Source of the DNA: Parabacteroides sp.
GTDB lineage: Bacteria > Bacteroidota > Bacteroidia > Bacteroidales > Tannerellaceae
Length of the DNA: 10,723 nt
NCBI GenBank assembly: GCA_020026285.1
Contig: JAHHQS010000132.1
Span: 1 to 10,723 of the forward strand
Direction of reading: 5' to 3'
Made by a program: the position numbers and the translations under genes. Each line of letters opens with the position of its first letter. Within the stretch, counting starts at the first letter, position 1. The notes under the pieces are model-generated. The model made no database searches. It was not told where the DNA came from and was given only the letters and a program-made list of their open reading frames with translations. This document shows, piece after piece, positions 6,329-10,723 of this stretch.

Positions 6329-7219
6329 ATGTCAGAGTTGAATAAGGAATATGAGGCTTCCTTGAAGTCCATAGAAACAGAAAATCTGGTGGACCGAATT
6401 TTTTATCGTCCGATTGGATTTCAGATTGCAAAATCTTTACGTAATACCGGTGTGACACCGAATATGATTACGATTATTTCCATCTTCGTGGGAGCTGCCA
6501 CAGGATTCTTGTTTTATCAGGGAGAATTGAAATATACAATCTATGGTATCTTATGTTTGGTTTGTGCCAATATACTGGATTGTGTGGATGGACAGTTGGC
6601 GCGTCTGACTGGTATAAAGTCTAAGATTGGTCGAATATTGGACGGATTTGCAGGAGATATCTGGTTTGCATGTATTTATATCTGTTTGGCATTACGTTTG
6701 AAAAATGAAACAGGTTCATATTTGTTCTTCATTCCTGCAGTTATGTCTGGTTTGTCTCATTTGTTACAGGCAAATATCACAGATTATTATAAGACATTAC
6801 ATTTGTATTTTATCAGTAAAGATAAAGGATCTGAATTTCAATCATTGGAACAAATAGAGGCTCAGCATAAAGAAATGAAATACGGAGTTGAAAAATTCTT
6901 TTATTGTCTGTATCGTTGGTATTCAATGATTCAGGTAAGATCTACTCCTGTGTTGCAGCAGATGTTGAAGAATTTGCATGCTAAATATGGAGATGATATT
7001 CCTCAGGATGTTCGAGTTGATTTTCGACGTGAGAGCAAGAAGCTGATGAAGCTGATCGATCTGCTGACATTTAACGGACGTACATTGATTATGTTTGCTA
7101 TTGTCCTTTCAGGTTATGTCTGGGCTTATTATTTATACGAAATTGTCGTGTTGAATATTGTCCTGGCTATAAGTCTTCGCCGCCATGAAGCAATTTGTAA
7201 ATCATTCTTGAATAGATAA
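6329..7219 (+). CDS. CDP-alcohol phosphatidyltransferase family integral membrane protein
   Basis: Enzymes of this family transfer a phosphoalcohol between CDP and a hydroxyl acceptor in the inner membrane, making phospholipid head groups. The 296-residue protein has the signature DCVDGQLAR (84-92), eight residues, then Gly101 and Asp105, corresponding to D-x2-DG-x2-AR-x8-G-x3-D. The last metal-binding Asp, normally four residues after the third, falls instead at Asp110, five residues on (DGFAGD). GVTPNMITI (41-49) precedes the first membrane helix, as in other members. Hydrophobic helices lie near 46-64, 70-84, 109-123, 131-146 and 250-284, separated by a long polar segment (about 160-250) not usual in short PgsA-type enzymes. 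The next gene starts 1 bp downstream. With a cytidylyltransferase two genes upstream, a CDP-alcohol plus lipid-alcohol reaction (ethanolaminephosphotransferase style) is as likely as a CDP-diacylglycerol one. Confidence 0.9.
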   Translation: MSELNKEYEASLKSIETENLVDRIFYRPIGFQIAKSLRNTGVTPNMITIISIFVGAATGFLFYQGELKYTIYGILCLVCANILDCVDGQLARLTGIKSKIGRILDGFAGDIWFACIYICLALRLKNETGSYLFFIPAVMSGLSHLLQANITDYYKTLHLYFISKDKGSEFQSLEQIEAQHKEMKYGVEKFFYCLYRWYSMIQVRSTPVLQQMLKNLHAKYGDDIPQDVRVDFRRESKKLMKLIDLLTFNGRTLIMFAIVLSGYVWAYYLYEIVVLNIVLAISLRRHEAICKSFLNR

Positions 7220-7220
7220 A

Positions 7221-8051
7221 ATGAAAGAGACCGTAGTCGATATAAATGATCTTGGAGAAATGGCTCCGTTTTTTAAAACGAAGTTTGGAATAGTTGTAGG
7301 TAAGCTTTTAATAAAGCTGATGAAGATTGATAAAGTAAATCAGGTTCATAAGAATAGTTGTCATCTTAGAGGAGCTGAATTTACATCCGCTTTATTGAAA
7401 GATCCATTGATTGATATCAGTTATCGGTTGCATAACGCAGAGATTTTGGATTCATTACCAGAAGGTTCTTTCATTACGGTTTCAAATCATCCGATTGGTT
7501 CACTCGACGGTATCATGTTGATAGATATCATTGCAAAGAAAAGACCTGATTTCAAAGTAATGGTTAATAATATCCTTTCCAGAATTGGAGCCATGAACGA
7601 TAATTTTATATCTGTTCAGCCAAATACGAAACGTGACGGGAAGGGTGATTCCAAAAATATGAATGGAGTTCGTCTTTGTTTGAGTCATATCAAAGAAGGC
7701 CATCCGATAGGGTTCTTTCCTGCCGGAGCGATGTCATTCTATAATAAAGAGGTGAAAGCTGTTCGGGATCTTCCGTGGACTAGAAGTGTCATTCATCTGA
7801 TAGCAAAAGCTAATCTTCCGGTATATCCTATATACTTTGGATTTCAGAATTCCAAATTCTTTTATTTCTTAGGGTGGTTGAGCTGGAAATTACGTACACT
7901 TTGTATCACATCAGAAGTTTTTAATAAAAAGGGAAGAACGGTCGATGTATACGTTGGAAAGCCTATATCTGCAGAAAAGATAAAATCATTTACTAATGAT
8001 AAAGATCTGGCACAATATTTATATGATCAGACCTATTCTTGTGGAAGTTAA
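7221..8051 (+). CDS. PlsC-like lysophospholipid / glycerol acyltransferase family protein
   Basis: This 276-residue protein probably transfers an acyl chain to a lipid alcohol at the inner face of the cytoplasmic membrane. The acyltransferase block I reads VSNHPIGSLDG (87-97): the catalytic pair His90 and Asp96 is separated by five residues rather than the standard four, a variant I recall from other Bacteroidota and hemolysin-like acyltransferases (NHPxGGLDG). Block III is FFPAGAMSFYN (165-175), in place of FPEGTRS, and block IV is LPVYPIYFGF (199-208). An N-terminal stretch near 22-36 is moderately hydrophobic and may associate with membrane. It is the last gene of the operon, 1 bp after the CDP-alcohol transferase, and is followed by U-rich sequence and then by the promoter of the next unit. 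The substrate is unknown; an O- or N-acyltransferase acting on glycerol, amino-acid or sphingoid lipids are all possible. Confidence 0.86.
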   Translation: MKETVVDINDLGEMAPFFKTKFGIVVGKLLIKLMKIDKVNQVHKNSCHLRGAEFTSALLKDPLIDISYRLHNAEILDSLPEGSFITVSNHPIGSLDGIMLIDIIAKKRPDFKVMVNNILSRIGAMNDNFISVQPNTKRDGKGDSKNMNGVRLCLSHIKEGHPIGFFPAGAMSFYNKEVKAVRDLPWTRSVIHLIAKANLPVYPIYFGFQNSKFFYFLGWLSWKLRTLCITSEVFNKKGRTVDVYVGKPISAEKIKSFTNDKDLAQYLYDQTYSCGS

Positions 8052-8092
8052 TTCTTTTTAAAGAAAGCTTTATCTTTTTAATATATAGGTTC

Positions 8093-8122
8093 TTGCATTT
8101 TAATTGAGTATTTGTATTTTTG
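8093..8122 (+). promoter_or_regulatory. Bacteroides-type promoter of the sigma-54 activator / lptE operon
   Basis: TATTTTTG (8115-8122) matches TAnnTTTG and TTG (8093-8095) lies 19 bp upstream. Transcription would begin near 8129, immediately before the long hairpin at 8134-8190, giving a leader of about 75 nt. This looks like a housekeeping-type promoter; I found no sigma-54 GG/GC promoter here. Confidence 0.55.
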
Positions 8123-8133
8123 ATATATAAATC

Positions 8134-8198
8134 AGAGCCTGTTTAAATTTGCTCTTAAAATTAGTTCTAAGAAAAGTTTAAACAGGCTTTCAGTTTTT
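8134..8198 (+). promoter_or_regulatory. Long leader hairpin, attenuator or terminator, in front of the activator gene
   Basis: A 12-bp perfect inverted repeat (AGCCTGTTTAAA at 8136-8147 with TTTAAACAGGCT at 8177-8188) extends with A-T and G-U pairs to about 17 bp (8134-8150 with 8174-8190). Its loop contains a further 5-bp stem (8153-8157 with 8168-8172). The right arm runs into TTTCAGTTTTT (8188-8198), and the activator ATG follows at 8204. An alternative stem AGAGC/GCTCT (8134-8138 with 8151-8155) would exclude the long one. It may end transcription from the lipid operon, attenuate the activator operon, or both. Confidence 0.75.
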
Positions 8199-8203
8199 AG
8201 AAA

Positions 8204-9388
8204 ATGAAAGTAGATCTACAGCAAATAAAACAACGTTTTGGTATAATTGGTAACAGTTTAGGTTTGAATCGAGCCATTGATGTAGCCTTACAGGTCGCTC
8301 CAACCGATTTGTCGGTGCTGATAACCGGTGAAAGTGGAGTAGGAAAGGAAGTTTTTCCTCAGATTATACATCAGAATAGCGCTCGTAAACATGGACAATA
8401 TATAGCCGTTAACTGTGGAGCCATTCCTGAAGGAACAATTGACTCGGAATTGTTCGGTCATGAGAAGGGTTCTTTTACCGGGGCCCTGGCCGATAGAAAA
8501 GGTTATTTTGAAGTCGCTGACGGTGGAACTATCTTTTTGGATGAGGCAGGGGAATTACCATTACCAACTCAAGCCCGTTTGTTGCGTGTTCTTGAGTCCG
8601 GAGAGTTTATAAAGGTGGGTTCTTCAAAAGTACAGAAAACAAATGTGCGGATCGTAGCGGCAACCAATGTCAATTTGGTGAAAGCTGTGGCTGAAGGTAA
8701 ATTTCGTGAAGATTTGTATTATCGATTAAATACTGTTCCTATTCAGATACCCCCTTTAAGGGAGAGAGAGGATGATATCGTTTTACTTTTCAGAAAATTT
8801 GCATCAGATTGTGCTGAAAAATATAGAATGCCGGCTGTACACCTGGATGAAGAGGCTCGTAGATTATTGGTTTCTTATCGTTGGCCGGGAAATATACGTG
8901 AATTGAAAAATGTAACTGAACGAATATCGGTAATAGAAGAGGAACGTGAAATCTCTGCCTCCATTTTGCAGGTTTATTTGCCCAATTCGAATACGTCGAA
9001 GTATCCTGTTCTGTTGAAACAGGAAAATGAACAACGATCATTCAATAATGAACGTGAGATTCTTTATCAGATACTGTTCGATATGCGAAAGGATGTGAAT
9101 GATTTAAAGAAACTGGTTCATGATATTATGGGCGGAACGATTCCTGTATCGATGGAGAAGGACGATGTTTTCTCTCATAAGATTCATCCTGTAACAACCA
9201 TTCAGCAGCCTCCGGTTCAGGAAGCAGAAACAGTCGAAGAAGAATCAATGTCTCTTGAAGAAGTGGAAAAGGAAATGATTCGTAAGGCATTGGAACGCCA
9301 TAATGGCAAAAGAAAGAATGCTGCTGCTGGTTTAAAGATATCAGAGCGGACATTGTATAGAAAAATTAAAGAGTATAATTTAGAATAA
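8204..9388 (+). CDS. Sigma-54-type AAA+ transcriptional activator with Fis-family HTH, no receiver domain
   Basis: This is a bacterial enhancer-binding protein that would remodel RpoN-containing RNA polymerase by ATP hydrolysis. The 394 residues start directly with the AAA+ domain. Walker A is GESGVGKE (42-49), the sigma-54 contact loop is GSFTGA (89-94, Ser in place of the usual Ala), Walker B is GGTIFLDEAGELP (107-119), an arginine-finger region FREDLYYRL lies at 167-175, and sensor II is WPGNIREL (227-234). A linker of about 110 residues with a coiled-coil-like stretch (280-310) leads to a Fis-type helix-turn-helix (350-394, NAAAGLKISERTLYRKI). There is no phospho-receiver, GAF or PAS domain, so the input signal is not evident. 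It is cotranscribed with lptE (6-bp gap), which suggests envelope-related control. Only about 20 residues precede the central domain, so this start is reasonable. Confidence 0.95.
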   Translation: MKVDLQQIKQRFGIIGNSLGLNRAIDVALQVAPTDLSVLITGESGVGKEVFPQIIHQNSARKHGQYIAVNCGAIPEGTIDSELFGHEKGSFTGALADRKGYFEVADGGTIFLDEAGELPLPTQARLLRVLESGEFIKVGSSKVQKTNVRIVAATNVNLVKAVAEGKFREDLYYRLNTVPIQIPPLREREDDIVLLFRKFASDCAEKYRMPAVHLDEEARRLLVSYRWPGNIRELKNVTERISVIEEEREISASILQVYLPNSNTSKYPVLLKQENEQRSFNNEREILYQILFDMRKDVNDLKKLVHDIMGGTIPVSMEKDDVFSHKIHPVTTIQQPPVQEAETVEEESMSLEEVEKEMIRKALERHNGKRKNAAAGLKISERTLYRKIKEYNLE

Positions 9389-9394
9389 AAAATA

Positions 9395-9907
9395 ATGAAG
9401 CAATCCTGGTCCGTTTATATTATTTCATTCATGTTGGTTTTGTTGGCGAGTTGTTCTATTTCCTACAAATTCAATGGCGCGTCAATCGATTATACAAAAG
9501 TGAAAACAATTACAATTAAAGATTTTCCTAATCAGGCTCCTTTAGTATATCCTCCGTTAGCGCAGATGTTTACGGAAGGAGTAAAGGATATTTATGTCCG
9601 ACAGACACGTTTGTCTATGGTAAGGGCTAATGGTGATCTTGAATTGGAAGGGGAAATTACCGGATATGATTTGACTCCAATGGCAGTTAAAGAGGATGCC
9701 TATTCTTCAAAAACAAAATTGACGATAACTGTAAAGGTTCGATATGCAAATAGAACAAATTCTGAAGAAGATTTTGAACAGTCTTTCTCTGCTTATCGAG
9801 AATTTGATAGTAATATTATGTTACAGGATGTTCAGGACCAGTTGTGTCGTGAGATAATAGAAGAATTATCAGATCAGATTTATAATTCAACGGTTGCTAA
9901 TTGGTAA
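9395..9907 (+). CDS. lptE: LPS assembly lipoprotein LptE, Bacteroidota type
   Basis: LptE is an outer-membrane lipoprotein that plugs the LptD barrel and helps insert lipopolysaccharide into the outer leaflet. The 170-residue product has a lipoprotein signal peptide with lipobox LLAS and Cys20, followed directly by SISYKFNGASIDY, a common opening of Bacteroidota LptE proteins. The rest alternates short strands and a helix: KTITIKDFPNQAPLVYPPLAQMF, a central LELEGEITGYDLTP stretch and the C-terminal helix with REIIEELSDQIYN. It lies 6 bp after the sigma-54 activator and 6 bp before the next gene. Sequence similarity to proteobacterial LptE is low across this family, so the call rests on the lipoprotein architecture, the conserved opening and the gene order I recall for Bacteroidales. 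Confidence 0.87.
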   Translation: MKQSWSVYIISFMLVLLASCSISYKFNGASIDYTKVKTITIKDFPNQAPLVYPPLAQMFTEGVKDIYVRQTRLSMVRANGDLELEGEITGYDLTPMAVKEDAYSSKTKLTITVKVRYANRTNSEEDFEQSFSAYREFDSNIMLQDVQDQLCREIIEELSDQIYNSTVANW

Positions 9908-9913
9908 GATTAT

Positions 9914-10723
9914 ATGAATGTAACGGATCTACAGCAATATATACAGAATCCAGACCTGTTGTCGGAACAGACCCTTCCAGAGTTGAAACTCCTTTTAGAG
10001 CAGTATCCTTGTTTTCAGGTGCTGAAAATGCTTTATTTGTTGAATTTATGGAAGTTGAAAAGTTCTGATTTTAAGGATGAATTAGAACATTTGGCTATCG
10101 GTATTACCGATCGAAAAGTCTTGTATGTATTACTGAAGGGAAATCCGGTTTATTTTGAGATAACAGAATCTTCTACTTCTTCTGCTCAAAGTTCATTTGA
10201 TTTGATTGATGCTTTTTTGGCGTCTTCAGGAGATGATTCTCATGAAACTGATACGGATCTGGTTATAGAAAGTACAGCTTCGGCTGATTATTTGAATTGG
10301 ATCGATAACAGGAAACAGAATGAGATTTCTCCTGCGGAAAATGAAGTTGTGACAGAAGAGATTGTTTCAAAGCCTGTAGAGGATGAAGTGAAGTTAAAAC
10401 ACCAGAACTTGATAGACTCTTTCTTGGAAAGTGATACAGCTTCTCATCATTTGTCCTTGACTGAAGATGCTGCTTCTGAAGAAACCTTTGTTCCAGAGGA
10501 GGAAGAAGAACCAAACTCGGAAGAATCAGAAGATTTTGCATTAAAACAGCTGGATGACTCTTATTTTACGGAGACTTTGGCTCGGATTTATGTGAAACAG
10601 AAAAGATATGACAAAGCTTTGCAAATAATTAAAAACTTAAATTTGAAATATCCGGAAAAAAATATTTACTTTGCAGACCAAATAAGATTTTTGGAAAAAT
10701 TGATTATTAACACTAAAAAATAA
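9914..10723 (+). CDS. Acidic protein with a C-terminal TPR-like unit, function unknown
   Basis: The 269-residue protein has three parts. Residues 1-80 are helical and leucine-rich (LLSEQTLPELKLLLEQYPCF). Residues 85-210 are low-complexity, acidic and Ser/Thr/Glu-rich, probably disordered, and carry two copies of a LIDxFL motif (LIDAFL 97-102 and LIDSFL 166-171). Residues 215-250 form one tetratricopeptide-like helical pair (YFTETLARIYVKQKRYDKAL). There is no signal peptide or membrane segment, so it is probably cytoplasmic. It starts 6 bp after lptE and is likely in the same transcript. The stop codon is the last three bases of the window, so the gene is complete. In related genomes I recall a secG gene next, but that would be outside this window. 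No function can be assigned; a scaffold or adaptor is a guess from the architecture. Confidence 0.85.
   Translation: MNVTDLQQYIQNPDLLSEQTLPELKLLLEQYPCFQVLKMLYLLNLWKLKSSDFKDELEHLAIGITDRKVLYVLLKGNPVYFEITESSTSSAQSSFDLIDAFLASSGDDSHETDTDLVIESTASADYLNWIDNRKQNEISPAENEVVTEEIVSKPVEDEVKLKHQNLIDSFLESDTASHHLSLTEDAASEETFVPEEEEEPNSEESEDFALKQLDDSYFTETLARIYVKQKRYDKALQIIKNLNLKYPEKNIYFADQIRFLEKLIINTKK

Noticed and set aside
8052..8087. Possible terminator directly after the acyltransferase gene
   Set aside because: TTCTTT/AAAGAA (8052-8065) pairs only with a 2-nt loop and the neighbouring AAAGA/TCTTT stem is short and A/T-only, so it is too weak to call; the hairpin at 8134-8190 is a better terminator candidate.
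8415..8612. Plus-strand 65-codon frame inside the sigma-54 activator
   Set aside because: It overlaps the Walker B and GSFTGA coding region in another frame; a shadow of the activator.
8790..9353. Two minus-strand open frames opposite the activator gene
   Set aside because: They are antisense to conserved AAA+ and linker sequence and show no recognisable domain.
10263..10541. Minus-strand 92-codon frame opposite the acidic TPR-like protein
   Set aside because: Its Leu/Gln/Ser richness is the complement of the acidic Glu/Asp-rich linker on the plus strand; no promoter or motif supports it.

Overview
The window comes from a member of the Bacteroidota, most likely order Bacteroidales (Bacteroides, Phocaeicola or a close relative). 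The evidence is AT-rich DNA, start codons without Shine-Dalgarno sequences, several promoters of the Bacteroides type (TAnnTTTG about 7 bases upstream of the inferred start, T-rich or TTG element about 19-20 bp further up), and proteins typical of the group: a DUF4837 lipoprotein, a cysteine-free type B L31, a Bacteroidota LptE and a stand-alone sigma-54 activator. Everything looks chromosomal. I see no insertion sequence, phage gene, CRISPR array, tRNA or rRNA.

Layout. (1) 1-1220: the 5' two thirds of a class II fructose-bisphosphate aldolase gene on the minus strand, divergent from rpmE2 (ribosomal protein L31 type B), with facing promoters between them and a strong terminator after rpmE2. 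(2) 1253-3528: rlmN (23S rRNA A2503 / tRNA A37 methyltransferase) followed by a DUF4837 lipoprotein gene, then a 274-bp gap rich in short repeats. (3) 3773-5013: pdxA (vitamin B6 synthesis) with its own promoter and a strong terminator. (4) 5084-8051: a tight four-gene unit encoding a nucleotidyltransferase of the glycerol-3-phosphate cytidylyltransferase type, a short-chain dehydrogenase, a CDP-alcohol phosphatidyltransferase and a PlsC-like acyltransferase. (5) 8093-10723: a promoter and long leader hairpin, then a sigma-54-type AAA+ activator, an LptE-like LPS assembly lipoprotein, and an acidic protein with one C-terminal TPR-like unit whose stop codon ends the window.

How the genes work together. 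Region 4 reads as a small lipid pathway: a cytidylyltransferase would make a CDP-alcohol, the membrane CDP-alcohol transferase would move the head group to a lipid, the acyltransferase would build or remodel that lipid, and the reductase would prepare a precursor. It could serve a glycerophospholipid or, since many Bacteroidales make sphingolipids, a ceramide phospholipid; sequence alone does not decide. It is the most interesting part of the window, because three of its enzymes carry variant spacing or residues in signature motifs. Region 5 links a sigma-54 activator to outer-membrane LPS assembly, so regions 4 and 5 together form an envelope-biogenesis neighbourhood.
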